A stretch of DNA of 64,000 nucleotides from an uncultured Bacilli bacterium (GCA_934140285.1 CAKPBI010000001.1:186001-250000); one strand, 5' to 3'. Positions 15,774 to 24,599 are shown, counted from the stretch's first letter. The notes: generated by a model from the letters alone, not told the origin. Made by a program: numbers and translations.

Positions 15774-16193
15774 ATGAATCAAGTAAAAAATTACCAAACA
15801 AAACAAAAACAAGTGATTTTAGATTTGTTACAAAAAAACCACAATCTTCATATGACCGCTGAACAAATTTTAACAGCTTTAAAAAATGAACAAACTCCTG
15901 TTGGTAAAGCCACACTATATCGTTATTTAGATACTTTGATTGAACAAGGTGAAGTAAAAAAATATATTCTTGATAACATGCATTCATGCTATCAATATAT
16001 TGGTAATGAATCAACATCACATCAAGTGTACCATTTAATGTGTAGTTTATGTGGAAAAGTTATACACGTAGATGACTTAAATTTGGTAGGACTAAATAAT
16101 AAAATCAAAAAAACGTGTGATTTTGAGATTGATCCATCCAAAGTTGTTTTTTATGGAATTTGTAAGGAGTGTATGAAACATGAAAAAAATTAA
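15774..16193 (+). CDS. zur: Fur-family regulator, probably Zur
   Basis: 139 residues, normal for the Fur family. The winged helix spans residues 10-75 (HMTAEQILTALKNE, KATLYRYLDTLIEQGEV), followed by metal-site residues and two structural zinc CxxC pairs, CSLCGK and CKECMK. Zinc rather than iron or peroxide sensing is inferred from the zinc transporter genes in the same operon. ATG at 15774 is preferred: GGGGGAA lies just before it, whereas the upstream in-frame start falls within the palindrome. The overlap with znuA is 14 bases. The operon should be autorepressed through the box at 15735. Confidence 0.88.
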   Translation: MNQVKNYQTKQKQVILDLLQKNHNLHMTAEQILTALKNEQTPVGKATLYRYLDTLIEQGEVKKYILDNMHSCYQYIGNESTSHQVYHLMCSLCGKVIHVDDLNLVGLNNKIKKTCDFEIDPSKVVFYGICKECMKHEKN

Positions 16194-17211
16194 AAAAATA
16201 GGATTTTTTACTTTTTCAATTTTACTTTTAATGCTTTTATGTAGTTGTGGATTAATTAATAGAAATGATAACAATAAAAGAGTCATTGTAACAACACAAT
16301 ATCCACAATATGATTTTGTAAAGAAGATAGTAGGTAGCGACAAAAGACTAAATGATTATTACGATGTATCATTGATTGTTCCGCCAGGAGCAGACTCTCA
16401 TACGTTTGATCCCCGTTTAACAGATTTAATTAAAATAAAAAATGCTGATTTATTCATTTATACAAGTGATACACTAGAAACTTGGGTACAAAAGTTAGAA
16501 ATAAATAACTATACCAAAGTTTTAGATTTATCAAGTGATGAAAGAATAGAGTTAATTAATGTTGAAGAACATGACCATGAAGATGAACATCATCATCATG
16601 CTCACGATTATGATCCACACTACTGGATTTATCCAGTATATGCTGAATATATGATTGATGAAATAAGAAATAAAATGCTTGAAATTAGTCCAGATTTAGC
16701 TAAAGAATGTAAAGATTTAATAAATAATAACGCAGATGAATATATTTCAAAACTAGATATAATTGATACTGCAATAAAAGAAGTAGTAAATTTAAGTAAG
16801 AATAAGACATTATATTTTGCAAGTCCATTCTCTTTTTACTACTGGGCTCACTATTATGACTTAGAATATGTATTAACATATGCTACTTGTTCAACAGAAG
16901 TTGAACCACCGATGACAACCATTATTGATGTTATTAATTCAATTAAAGAAAATGAAGTTAAAGTTATATATATAAAAGAGTTATTAAATGATGATGTTGC
17001 ACAACTTATCGCTAAAGAGACAGGAGCAAAAATTAATTTACTTCACTCATGTCATAATGTTAGTAAAATTGATTTTGAAAATAATAAATCATATTATGAC
17101 ATTATGGTAGAAAATGTATATAGTTTAGCAGAAGGACTTGGTGTAGAAAGTCATATAGTAAGTGAACTATTAAATAAGGAGGAAAATGACAATGCCACTA
17201 ATGGAATTTAA
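16180..17211 (+). CDS. znuA: Zinc ABC transporter substrate-binding lipoprotein
   Basis: 343 residues of the ZnuA/AdcA cluster A-I family. Signal peptide and lipobox end at Cys23 (LLCSC). Zinc ligands are suggested by SHTFDP near residue 74, DPHYW near 147 and the region around LEYVLTYATCSTE. A His-rich flexible loop (131-142, HDHEDEHHHHAH) is the mark of zinc rather than manganese proteins in this family. It delivers Zn2+ to the ZnuB permease. The gene overlaps zur upstream and znuC downstream, so it is part of one tightly packed operon under the Fur-family box. Confidence 0.93.
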   Translation: MKKIKKIGFFTFSILLLMLLCSCGLINRNDNNKRVIVTTQYPQYDFVKKIVGSDKRLNDYYDVSLIVPPGADSHTFDPRLTDLIKIKNADLFIYTSDTLETWVQKLEINNYTKVLDLSSDERIELINVEEHDHEDEHHHHAHDYDPHYWIYPVYAEYMIDEIRNKMLEISPDLAKECKDLINNNADEYISKLDIIDTAIKEVVNLSKNKTLYFASPFSFYYWAHYYDLEYVLTYATCSTEVEPPMTTIIDVINSIKENEVKVIYIKELLNDDVAQLIAKETGAKINLLHSCHNVSKIDFENNKSYYDIMVENVYSLAEGLGVESHIVSELLNKEENDNATNGI

Positions 17212-17911
17212 AAATTTATGTATTGGGTATGAACATAAAGTAATATTAAAAAATATTAATTTAACAATCAATGATGGTGACTATGTATGTGTTTTTGGTG
17301 ACAATGGAGTTGGTAAAACTACTTTCCTAAAAACACTATTAGGGTTACTTCCACCAATAGCTGGTACAATTGTTAGAGATGAAAAATTAAACAAAAAGAT
17401 GATAGGATATGTTCCTCAAAAGATTCAAATACGTTCAGAATTTCCTGCCTCATGTCAAGAAGTTGTTTTATCGGGATGTGTAAGCAGGCTTGGATTATTT
17501 CCATTTTATAGAAAAGAAGAAAAAGAACTTGCAAAAAAGAATATGGCTTTATTAGGAGTAGTTCATCTTGCTAATAAACCATTTAGAGAATTATCTGGAG
17601 GTCAACAACAAAGAATCCTGCTTGCAAGGGCACTATGCGCAACAGATCGTTTAATTGTCTTGGATGAACCATTTACAGGACTTGACCTAAGCACTACTAA
17701 TACTCTTCATAAGGTTTTAGATAAAATCAATAAAGAATATGGGGTTACCATCATAGTAGTTTCCCATTTTATGGAAGATATTGTAGGGCACACAAATAAA
17801 ATTGTTCACCTAGATAAAAATGAAGTTTTCTGTGGTACTCCAGATGAATATGAAAAGAAGTTTAACTTTAATTTATTAAAGTTACATCCTATCAAGGCTG
17901 AGGAGGAATAA
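17192..17911 (+). CDS. znuC: Zinc ABC transporter ATP-binding protein
   Basis: 239 residues. Walker A GDNGVGKTTF, Q-loop GYVPQK, signature LSGGQQQRILLARAL and Walker B LIVLDEPFTGLD are all canonical, with the switch His in VSHFMED. ATG at 17192 is preferred over 17186 because the AAGGAGG site at 17176-17182 then has a 9-base spacing. It overlaps znuA by 20 bases and is followed two bases later by the permease gene. Confidence 0.93.
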   Translation: MPLMEFKNLCIGYEHKVILKNINLTINDGDYVCVFGDNGVGKTTFLKTLLGLLPPIAGTIVRDEKLNKKMIGYVPQKIQIRSEFPASCQEVVLSGCVSRLGLFPFYRKEEKELAKKNMALLGVVHLANKPFRELSGGQQQRILLARALCATDRLIVLDEPFTGLDLSTTNTLHKVLDKINKEYGVTIIVVSHFMEDIVGHTNKIVHLDKNEVFCGTPDEYEKKFNFNLLKLHPIKAEEE

Positions 17912-17913
17912 TT

Positions 17914-18753
17914 ATGGGAAAACTATTTGAAAATCTAGACATAATATTTTATCCTTTAATGGTTGGAATTTTATTATCAATTACAGCCGCTGTCTTAGGT
18001 GTTGTTTTAGTCTTAAAGCGTTATTCAATGATTGGTGATGGATTAAGTCATGTAAGCTTTGGGGTTTTCGCAATCTTAATGGCTTTATCTCCAGTTATTA
18101 AAAATTTATCATATGAAAAAATAACATATATTGCAATTCCTATTGTTATGATTGTTGCTTATATTTTATTAAGAATTGGTGAAAGTACCAAAATCAAAGG
18201 TGATGCTGCCATTGGTTTAATATCAAGTGCTGCCCTTGCTATAGGATACTTTGTAGGTTCTTTAAGTGAAGGATTTACAAAAGATATTAATAGTATGATG
18301 TTTGGAAGTATTGTTCTTGCTAATAAAAAAGACTTTTTGATTATTTTACCTGTATGTTTAATTGTTATATTTATTTTTGTGTTCTTGTATAATCGAATTT
18401 TCTCTGTCACATTTGACGAAGAATTTGCAAAAGCAACAGGAATTAAAACAAAAGTTTATAATATGATATTTGCTTTCTTTACAGCTATTACTGTTGTTAT
18501 AGGAATTAAAATAATGGGAGCTCTGCTAATATCAAGTTTAATTATTCTTCCAGCTCTTTCAGCAATGCAAGTATTCAATAAATTTAAAAAAGTAATCATT
18601 GCTTCAGCAATAATCTCCGTATTTTGCTTTGTTGTTGCTTTCTTTGCATTTGCTAATTTCTCATCAGCATCATCAGTTGTCATAGTTGATCTAATTGTCT
18701 TTGTTATATGTTCAATTATTGGATTTATAAAAAAGACATATCAAAAGGCTTAA
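17914..18753 (+). CDS. znuB: Zinc ABC transporter permease
   Basis: 279 residues, ABC-3 family (PF00950). About eight hydrophobic helices; family landmarks include LKRYSMIGDGLSHVSFG near residue 33, KGDAAIGLISSAALAIG, and IKIMGALLISSLIILPA near residue 205. GAGGAGG lies at the end of znuC. It forms the membrane channel for Zn2+ import with ZnuA and ZnuC. Confidence 0.93.
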   Translation: MGKLFENLDIIFYPLMVGILLSITAAVLGVVLVLKRYSMIGDGLSHVSFGVFAILMALSPVIKNLSYEKITYIAIPIVMIVAYILLRIGESTKIKGDAAIGLISSAALAIGYFVGSLSEGFTKDINSMMFGSIVLANKKDFLIILPVCLIVIFIFVFLYNRIFSVTFDEEFAKATGIKTKVYNMIFAFFTAITVVIGIKIMGALLISSLIILPALSAMQVFNKFKKVIIASAIISVFCFVVAFFAFANFSSASSVVIVDLIVFVICSIIGFIKKTYQKA

Positions 18754-18756
18754 AAA

Positions 18757-19485
18757 ATGAGTGAAGAAAAATTAATGGAAGCTATAAATTACTGTAATAT
18801 TCCGGAACTTAACACATCTATCGGCATTCAAAAGGAAAAAATACTCCATCGAATAATGAAGTATTATATAAATTTTAATCAATCATGTCATGAAGTAAAG
18901 ATTGGAAGAATATATGCAGATGTAGTAATTGATACTCACATTTATGAAATTCAAACTGCTAACTTTAATATGTTAAGAAAGAAACTAGATTATTTACTTA
19001 CGGATTATGAAGTAACAATTGTTTATCCTACAAGTAGAAATAAAAAAATATACAAAATAAATGAAAATGGTGAATACATTAGTGAAGTAAAATCTCCAAA
19101 AAAGAAAACACCACTAGAAATTTTAGTTGAAATGTATAAAATAAAATCATATTTGAATAACCCTAATTTATCATTTAAAGTAGTTTATATGGATATGGAT
19201 GAATTTAGAACAATTGTTCCTAAAAAACATTTTCGCTCTAAGGGATATGCAAGATTAAAACAAGTACCAACCTCATTTGTTAAAGAGTATAATTTTAATA
19301 CTAAATTAGATTATATTAATGTATTAAAGGAATACAATCTACCATATGAATTTACAACAAAAGAAATAACAAAATATTTAAAAATAAGTTCATCTAAAGC
19401 ATCTAATGCGGTACAAGTATTAAATGCTTTAGGTGTAGTAAATTTAGTCGGAAAAAAAGGCCATAGTAATCTATGGCGGTATTAA
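18757..19485 (+). CDS. Restriction-endonuclease-like protein with C-terminal winged helix
   Basis: 242 residues with no family I can name. The N-terminal 90 residues look like a PD-(D/E)xK fold: KEKILHRIMKYYI (helix with Glu and His), then HEVKIGRIYADVVID and IYEIQTANF, giving an Asp and an ExQ motif, then a KKLDYLL helix. The C-terminal 60 residues (FTTKEITKYLKISSSKASNAVQVLNALG) look like a DNA-binding winged helix. It starts three bases after znuB with no terminator between, so it is probably cotranscribed with zinc uptake although its role there is unclear. A nucleic-acid enzyme or DNA-binding regulator is the best inference. Confidence 0.6.
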   Translation: MSEEKLMEAINYCNIPELNTSIGIQKEKILHRIMKYYINFNQSCHEVKIGRIYADVVIDTHIYEIQTANFNMLRKKLDYLLTDYEVTIVYPTSRNKKIYKINENGEYISEVKSPKKKTPLEILVEMYKIKSYLNNPNLSFKVVYMDMDEFRTIVPKKHFRSKGYARLKQVPTSFVKEYNFNTKLDYINVLKEYNLPYEFTTKEITKYLKISSSKASNAVQVLNALGVVNLVGKKGHSNLWRY

Positions 19486-19489
19486 TAAA

Positions 19490-19744
19490 TTATTCGTTTA
19501 ATGCTTTTGCAATAGCTTTTGAAAGTTGATCAGCACAGCTAGTTCCTCTATTACGACAATTGTTTCCTTGTAGGATTTCCATAGCATGCTTAGCATCAGC
19601 TCCTTCAAGAAGTCTACTAATTGCTGATAAATTACCAGGGCATCCATTTGTAAATTTTAAATCATGAATTTTGTTTTCATCATCTAAATCAAAATCAATT
19701 TGTGATGAACAAACACCAACGGGTTTATATACTATATGTCTCAT
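19490..19744 (-). CDS. TSCPD-domain protein (TIGR03905-like)
   Basis: 84 residues. The hallmark segment is RGTSCADQLSKAIAKAL at the C-terminus, with CPGNLSAISRLLEG and VGVCSSQIDFDL. The TSCPD domain is known as the C-terminal zinc-binding part of some ribonucleotide reductases and also as a free-standing small protein, as here. It probably binds metal via the Cys residues; a stand-alone role is not established. GGATGATG precedes the ATG. Convergent with the nuclease-like gene, five bases apart. Confidence 0.85.
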   Translation of the reverse strand: MRHIVYKPVGVCSSQIDFDLDDENKIHDLKFTNGCPGNLSAISRLLEGADAKHAMEILQGNNCRNRGTSCADQLSKAIAKALNE

Positions 19745-19841
19745 ATTGCATCATCCTTTCATTTTGATTATACAATATGTTAACGTTCTTTGCAAAAGTT
19801 TTGCGTATAATAAAAAAATAATAATTATAAAGGAAGTAAAA

Positions 19842-20969
19842 ATGATGATTTATTTCGATAATGCAGCAACAACAAAACCTCATCAAGCCATTTTAGATTT
19901 ATATACCAAAATAAACAAAGATTATTGGTATAATGAAAGTAGTGCCCATAAACTTGGGATTACCGCTAAGACTTTACTTGATAAAGCAAATAACCTAATA
20001 ATTCAAACTTTAAATCTTAAAAACAAAAAAATTATATTTACAAGTAGTGCCTCAGAAGCTAACAATCTTGCCATATATGGAATATGTAAAAAATACATCG
20101 GTCAGAATAAACATATAATTACTTCAAAAATTGAACATCCTTCAGTAATTTCATGTTTTAATGATTTAGAAAAACAAGGATTTCAAGTTACATATTTAGA
20201 TGTTGATGAAAATGGAATTATAGATTTAGATATGTTAAAATCATCACTAACAAAAGATACCATTTTAGTATCAATTATGTGGGTAAATAATATAATGGGA
20301 TCAATTCAACCTATTAAAAAAATAAAAGAAATTTTAAAAGATTATCCAAGAGTAAAACTTCATAGTGATTTAGTTCAAGGAATTACTAAAATGCTACCAG
20401 ACTTTTCTTATGATGATTTAGATATGTTTACATTTACTGCTCATAAAATACATGGCTTAAAAGGTACCGGAGCTTTAGTTATAAATAAAAATATTAATCT
20501 TGAACAAATAACTAAAGGAGGTCATCAACAAGATAACCTTAGAGCAGGAACTATCGATGTTGCAGGTGCAGTGTGTCTCGCAAAAGCATTAGAGTTAGAA
20601 AATAAAGATGTTTTAAAAAAATATTCATATGTATTAGATTTATATCAATATTTAGTAAAGGAAATATCAAAAATTCCTAACATTATTTTAAACAAAAGTA
20701 ATACTCATTATTCACCTTATGTTTTAAATTTTAGTGTAAATGGTTTGAAAGGTGAAACTTTAATGCATTTTATGGAACAACAAGATATATATCTTGGAAC
20801 TGGTTCAGCATGCAATGCAAAAACTAAAAATTTAGAACCAACATTAATGGCTATATATAATGATTCTGTAAGAGCAATCGATGCTGTTAGAATTAGTTTA
20901 TCAGAAAATAATACAAAAGAAGAAATAGACATATTCATAAAAAAATTACAAGAGATAGGAAACAGATAA
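19842..20969 (+). CDS. Cysteine desulfurase
   Basis: 375 residues, class V aminotransferase fold. Takes sulfur from cysteine onto an active-site Cys. The N-terminus IYFDNAATTKPHQ, SSASEANNLAIYG, the PLP-lysine segment TFTAHKIHGLKGTG and the persulfide Cys in GTGSACNAKTKNLEP are all present. The start is the first ATG of ATGATG with AGGAAG upstream; a longer frame runs back into the divergent TSCPD gene and lacks a ribosome site. It stops one base before thiI, so it most likely serves as the dedicated sulfur donor (NifZ-like) for tRNA 4-thiouridine. Confidence 0.92.
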   Translation: MMIYFDNAATTKPHQAILDLYTKINKDYWYNESSAHKLGITAKTLLDKANNLIIQTLNLKNKKIIFTSSASEANNLAIYGICKKYIGQNKHIITSKIEHPSVISCFNDLEKQGFQVTYLDVDENGIIDLDMLKSSLTKDTILVSIMWVNNIMGSIQPIKKIKEILKDYPRVKLHSDLVQGITKMLPDFSYDDLDMFTFTAHKIHGLKGTGALVINKNINLEQITKGGHQQDNLRAGTIDVAGAVCLAKALELENKDVLKKYSYVLDLYQYLVKEISKIPNIILNKSNTHYSPYVLNFSVNGLKGETLMHFMEQQDIYLGTGSACNAKTKNLEPTLMAIYNDSVRAIDAVRISLSENNTKEEIDIFIKKLQEIGNR

Positions 20970-20970
20970 T

Positions 20971-22203
20971 ATGGAAGATCATATTTTAATAAGATATGGC
21001 GAATTAAGTCTAAAGAAAACCAATAGACGTCAATTTGTACAAAAAGTTACTAACACAATCAAAAGAGCCTTAAAAGATTATGAAAATCTAGAATTTGAAT
21101 CTCGAGGCATGCGTTTTTATATACATTTAAATAATACTCCATCTGCTAATGTTATAGATATACTTCAAAAGATACCTGGCTTATATTCCTTTAGTGTAGT
21201 AAATAAAGCTAATCCTAACATGGATGAAATATGTTTACTTGCTAAAAAAGTGGTTGAGGAAGAACTAAAGGATGGTCCTAAAACCTTTAAAGTGGAAACC
21301 AATCGTGCCGATAAAACGTTCCCCCTTACATCACAAGAAATATCTCAAGAAGTAGCGCGTTTCTTATTTAGAAACATCCCTAACTTAAAAGCTGATGTTC
21401 ACCATCCAGATTTTACATTAAATCTAGATGTAAGACCCGAAGGCGCTTTCTTATTTACAAAGACTTATATGGGATTAGGAGGCCTTCCTGCATCATCACT
21501 AGGAAGAGCAACCCTAATGATATCTGGAGGGATTGATAGTGTTGTAGCTGGTTACCTAGCCTTAAAAAAAGGAATAGCTATTGATGCCATTCATTATGCT
21601 TCTCCACCATACACAAATGATCTAGCTCTACAAAAGGTAATCGATTTACTTGAAAAGATTGCACCTTATGCGGAATATCAAAGTATAAATTTATATGTAG
21701 TTCCATTTACAAATTTACAACAGGCTATTTATGCTAACGTACGTGAAGATTATGGTATTACAATAATGCGTAGAATGATGTATCGATTAGGAGAAAGACT
21801 CTGCATAGAAAGAGGTAATCTTGCAATTGTTAATGGAGAAAACATTGGACAAGTGGCATCACAAACCCTTGAAAGTATGGGAACAATTAATAAGGTAGTA
21901 TCAATTCCTGTTATACGTCCTCTCGCAACATTTGATAAATCATATATTACTAAAATATCAGAAAAAATTGGAACATATGAGATATCAATTAGACCATATG
22001 AAGATTGTTGTACAGTCTTTGTTCCAAAACATCCACAGATTAAACCATTAATCAAAATTGCTGAAAGAGAAGAAGGAAAGTTTGATTATCAAACCCTATT
22101 AGATGAAGCATATAACAATATTCAAAAAATTGTTATAAAAGCAAATCGTCATTATGATTATATAAATAAAAAACTTGATAACAACTTTGATGACATTATT
22201 TAA
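20971..22203 (+). CDS. thiI: tRNA 4-thiouridine synthase ThiI
   Basis: 410 residues. Domains in order: N-terminal ferredoxin-like domain (HILIRYGELSLKKTNR), THUMP (about 60-165), and a PP-loop adenylation domain with LMISGGIDSVVAGYLALKKG near residue 183. GENIGQVASQT follows, and RPYEDCCTVF holds a Cys pair. The rhodanese extension of the E. coli enzyme is absent, as in most Firmicutes, which use the partner desulfurase directly. Adds sulfur to U8 of tRNA and may also take part in thiazole synthesis. Tightly coupled to the desulfurase gene. Confidence 0.95.
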   Translation: MEDHILIRYGELSLKKTNRRQFVQKVTNTIKRALKDYENLEFESRGMRFYIHLNNTPSANVIDILQKIPGLYSFSVVNKANPNMDEICLLAKKVVEEELKDGPKTFKVETNRADKTFPLTSQEISQEVARFLFRNIPNLKADVHHPDFTLNLDVRPEGAFLFTKTYMGLGGLPASSLGRATLMISGGIDSVVAGYLALKKGIAIDAIHYASPPYTNDLALQKVIDLLEKIAPYAEYQSINLYVVPFTNLQQAIYANVREDYGITIMRRMMYRLGERLCIERGNLAIVNGENIGQVASQTLESMGTINKVVSIPVIRPLATFDKSYITKISEKIGTYEISIRPYEDCCTVFVPKHPQIKPLIKIAEREEGKFDYQTLLDEAYNNIQKIVIKANRHYDYINKKLDNNFDDII

Positions 22204-22233
22204 TAAATTCCAATAATTACCAAAAAATTGGTA

Positions 22234-22262
22234 GTTTAATCTTGAAAATATTGAACATAATA
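22234..22262 (+). promoter_or_regulatory. Candidate forespore (sigma-G/F type) promoter of the SASP gene
   Basis: CATAATA (22256-22262) matches the CATnnTA-type -10 of sigma-G. GTTTA 17 bases upstream is an imperfect -35. No TATAAT promoter is seen in this gap. The match is suggestive only. Confidence 0.45.
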
Positions 22263-22285
22263 TTTTCGAGGAGGAGGTGAAAATA

Positions 22286-22480
22286 ATGAATAGCTCATCT
22301 TACAAAGCAAAAAATACAACTCCTGCTAACGGTGGATTCAATCAAATGAAATATGAAATCGCTAGTGAATTAGGTGTTAACCTTGGCCCAGATGCAACAG
22401 CTCGTCAAAACGGTACAGTTGGTGGTGAAATCACTCGTCGTTTAGTATCTATGGCTCAATCACAATTAGGTAATAAGTAA
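22286..22480 (+). CDS. Alpha/beta-type small acid-soluble spore protein
   Basis: 64 residues. Binds and protects DNA in the dormant spore and is degraded on germination. The conserved core is present: [17 protein letters not shown] followed by [19 protein letters not shown] and a short C-terminal AQSQLG. The Glu-Ile-Ala cleavage region for the GPR protease (YEIASELG) is intact. GAGGAGGTGAAAATA precedes the ATG, which is why the in-frame GTG at 22277 is rejected. Single gene with its own terminator. This is direct evidence that the organism makes endospores or descends recently from a spore-former. Confidence 0.96.
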   Translation: MNSSSYKAKNTTPANGGFNQMKYEIASELGVNLGPDATARQNGTVGGEITRRLVSMAQSQLGNK

Positions 22481-22492
22481 TACCAAAATTGT

Positions 22493-22548
22493 AAAGTGCA
22501 TAACCTAGATGTCAAATCCTTGACATTTAACTTATGCACTTTTTTTTG
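22493..22548 (+). terminator. Long terminator after the SASP gene
   Basis: Outer stem AAAGTGCATAA / TTATGCACTTT (11 bp) encloses an inner stem ATGTCAA / TTGACAT, then a T tract. Confidence 0.88.
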
Positions 22549-22632
22549 AAAGCATTTACATAAATACTAAAAAGCCTTTAATTATTAAAAAAGTCGAATA
22601 TATGATAAAATATAATAAAGTTGGAGGTTTTT

Positions 22633-24330
22633 ATGACAACATTTCAAATTGTACTATATGCTTTTGGGGGATTGGGAATCTTCCTGTATGGGATATATAT
22701 TATGGGGGATTCATTAAAAGGACTTGCTGGAAGTAAATTAAAAATTATAATTGAAAAATCAACTAATAAGGTATGGAAAGGAATTCTAGTAGGAATTCTA
22801 TTAACTGCCTTAATTCAATCATCATCAGCAATGACCGCGATACTAATCAGTTTAATTGGTGCTGGGTTATTAACGCTACCTCAAGCTATTCCCGTTATTA
22901 TGGGAGCAAACATCGGAACAACAGTAACTGCAGTTTTAGTCGGTTTAAATATTAAAGACTACTCACTTATCTTTATTGGAGTAGGTGCAATAATTGTTTT
23001 CTTTATAAAACAAAAGAAAGTAAATTATGCTGGCCTTGCGTTACTTGGATTTGGTCTTTTATTCTTTGGCCTTGATACAATGGATAAAGGATTAATGGAA
23101 ATTGTCAATAAACCTTTCTTTAAAGAAACTGTTGAAAATTTAAATAATCCTTTCTTAGGTGTTCTTTCAGGAACGATCCTAACTGGTATTATTCAATCAT
23201 CATCAGCTTTTATAGCAATTGTTCAACAGGTATATGCTACGCCAATTGATGGAGTTGTGGGCACTCACGCTATTAGCTTAATTGCTTCGTTATCAATGGT
23301 AATTGGCTCAAACATCGGAACAACTGTAACTGCCTTATTATCATCGCTTAGTTCATCAAGAAATGCTAAGAGAGCGGCTCTTGCCCATTTACTATTTAAT
23401 ATTGCTGGTTGTGCATTATTTTTAATATTGTTATATCCAATGAATAAATTATTAGTATATTTGGAATCAGTTATTCCATATCTATATAATTCACCTGCTA
23501 ATACAATTGCATTATTCCATTTAGTTTTTAATATAACAACGACTTTCCTTCTTTGTTGGTTTGTTAAGTTGTTAGTAAAAATTGTAGAAAAAGTAATTCC
23601 ATTTACTGCTGGTGAAAAATTAATTAAAAGTATTGATAGTCTTGAGCCAACCCTAATCAAGAAGGCTCCAGTACTTGCGATTGAAAACGCAAAACGAGTA
23701 ACTGTCGATATGAGTCAAATTTTACTTGAAATGTTTGAAAATGCAAAAATGTATATTAACAATAATGACCCCAAAATCTTTACTAAAGTAAATGAAATGG
23801 AAGATGTTATTGATAATTATGATAATAAACTTCATGACTATCTTGCTCAACTATCAAGTGTTAGCCTTTCATCTAACTCAATACATGAACAAGCTATATG
23901 TTTTGATACTATTCGTGACTTTGAACGTATTGCTGACCATTTAATAAATCTTGTTGAATTTATGAATGAAAGATATGAAAGTAATTATACATTCAATGAA
24001 AACTCATTACAAATGATTAATCATATGTTAGATTTATTATCAACAATGATAAAAGATGCATGTCTTTCCTTTAAAGATGATGATAAGAAGGCTGCACGTA
24101 GAGTTCGTGCTACAGAACCTCAAATTGATGAATTAGAGAAAAAATATCGAAAAGTTGAAATTGCTATTTTAACAACAGGTGGCATTGACGCTATTAACTC
24201 AGATTTACATTTTGTTGATATGCTCGCAAATCTAGAACGTATCGGTGACCATTGTAATAATATAGCTGATAATATATTATTTGATAGTCTACATGATGTT
24301 CTTGAACAAGAAGTAAGTGAAAAAAATTAA
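22633..24330 (+). CDS. Na+/phosphate cotransporter with PhoU-like tail
   Basis: 565 residues. The membrane part (residues 1-315) has two PF02690 repeats with the characteristic ALIQSSSAMTAILI and GIIQSSSAFIAIV motifs and the matching IMGANIGTTVTA and VIGSNIGTTVTA segments. The C-terminal half (about 335-555) is helical and PhoU-like (DTIRDFERIADHLINL, NLERIGDHCNNIADN). It imports phosphate with sodium; the PhoU-type part probably gates uptake. The ATG at 22633 follows TTGGAGG directly, so an in-frame TTG at 22621 is part of that site. A cre-like sequence is at 22547-22560. Confidence 0.93.
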   Translation: MTTFQIVLYAFGGLGIFLYGIYIMGDSLKGLAGSKLKIIIEKSTNKVWKGILVGILLTALIQSSSAMTAILISLIGAGLLTLPQAIPVIMGANIGTTVTAVLVGLNIKDYSLIFIGVGAIIVFFIKQKKVNYAGLALLGFGLLFFGLDTMDKGLMEIVNKPFFKETVENLNNPFLGVLSGTILTGIIQSSSAFIAIVQQVYATPIDGVVGTHAISLIASLSMVIGSNIGTTVTALLSSLSSSRNAKRAALAHLLFNIAGCALFLILLYPMNKLLVYLESVIPYLYNSPANTIALFHLVFNITTTFLLCWFVKLLVKIVEKVIPFTAGEKLIKSIDSLEPTLIKKAPVLAIENAKRVTVDMSQILLEMFENAKMYINNNDPKIFTKVNEMEDVIDNYDNKLHDYLAQLSSVSLSSNSIHEQAICFDTIRDFERIADHLINLVEFMNERYESNYTFNENSLQMINHMLDLLSTMIKDACLSFKDDDKKAARRVRATEPQIDELEKKYRKVEIAILTTGGIDAINSDLHFVDMLANLERIGDHCNNIADNILFDSLHDVLEQEVSEKN

Positions 24331-24374
24331 AAAAATTTTAATAAATTCAATCAAAAAAGAAAGTTCAAACGTAA

Positions 24375-24446
24375 TATATTAGTACAGGGTAATTTTTAAA
24401 TATATTTTTGTACCCTGCCTTTCAAATATTTGTAAAACTAATATAT
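24375..24446. other. Candidate structured element of nested inverted repeats
   Basis: Outer arms ATATATTAGT (24375-24384) and ACTAATATAT (24437-24446) enclose inner arms CAGGGTA (24386-24392) and TACCCTG (24412-24418). The 269-base gap holding it has no gene. It lies downstream of the phosphate transporter and upstream of a separate terminator, so it could be part of a 3' UTR or a small RNA. Confidence 0.45.
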
Positions 24447-24491
24447 CTTTATCTTTCTACTGATTTCGAATAAAAATATAATTAGTTTTGG

Positions 24492-24522
24492 GAAGTATTA
24501 TTTATAATACTTCTTTTTTTTC
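24492..24522 (+). terminator. Intrinsic terminator
   Basis: Perfect 9-bp stem GAAGTATTA / TAATACTTC, TTTA loop, then eight T. Ends the phosphate transporter transcript or a small RNA carrying the element at 24375. Confidence 0.85.
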
Positions 24523-24531
24523 TTTTTAAAA

Positions 24532-24570
24532 AGGAAAACGCTTGCAAAAAATAATTATTTATGTTATTTA
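24532..24570 (+). promoter_or_regulatory. Promoter with overlapping cre-like site
   Basis: GGAAAACGCTTGCA (24533-24546) differs from the TGWAANCGNTNWCA cre pattern mainly at its first base. TTGCAA (24542-24547) within it is a -35, with TATTTA 17 bases further on and an upstream TG. CcpA binding here would block the promoter. Confidence 0.55.
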
Positions 24571-24599
24571 TATATTACTTTGAGGAGGAATAAAAAATA

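Noticed and set aside
23265..23660. Minus-strand 131-codon open frame inside the phosphate transporter
   Set aside because: It is antisense to conserved membrane repeats and has no ribosome site.
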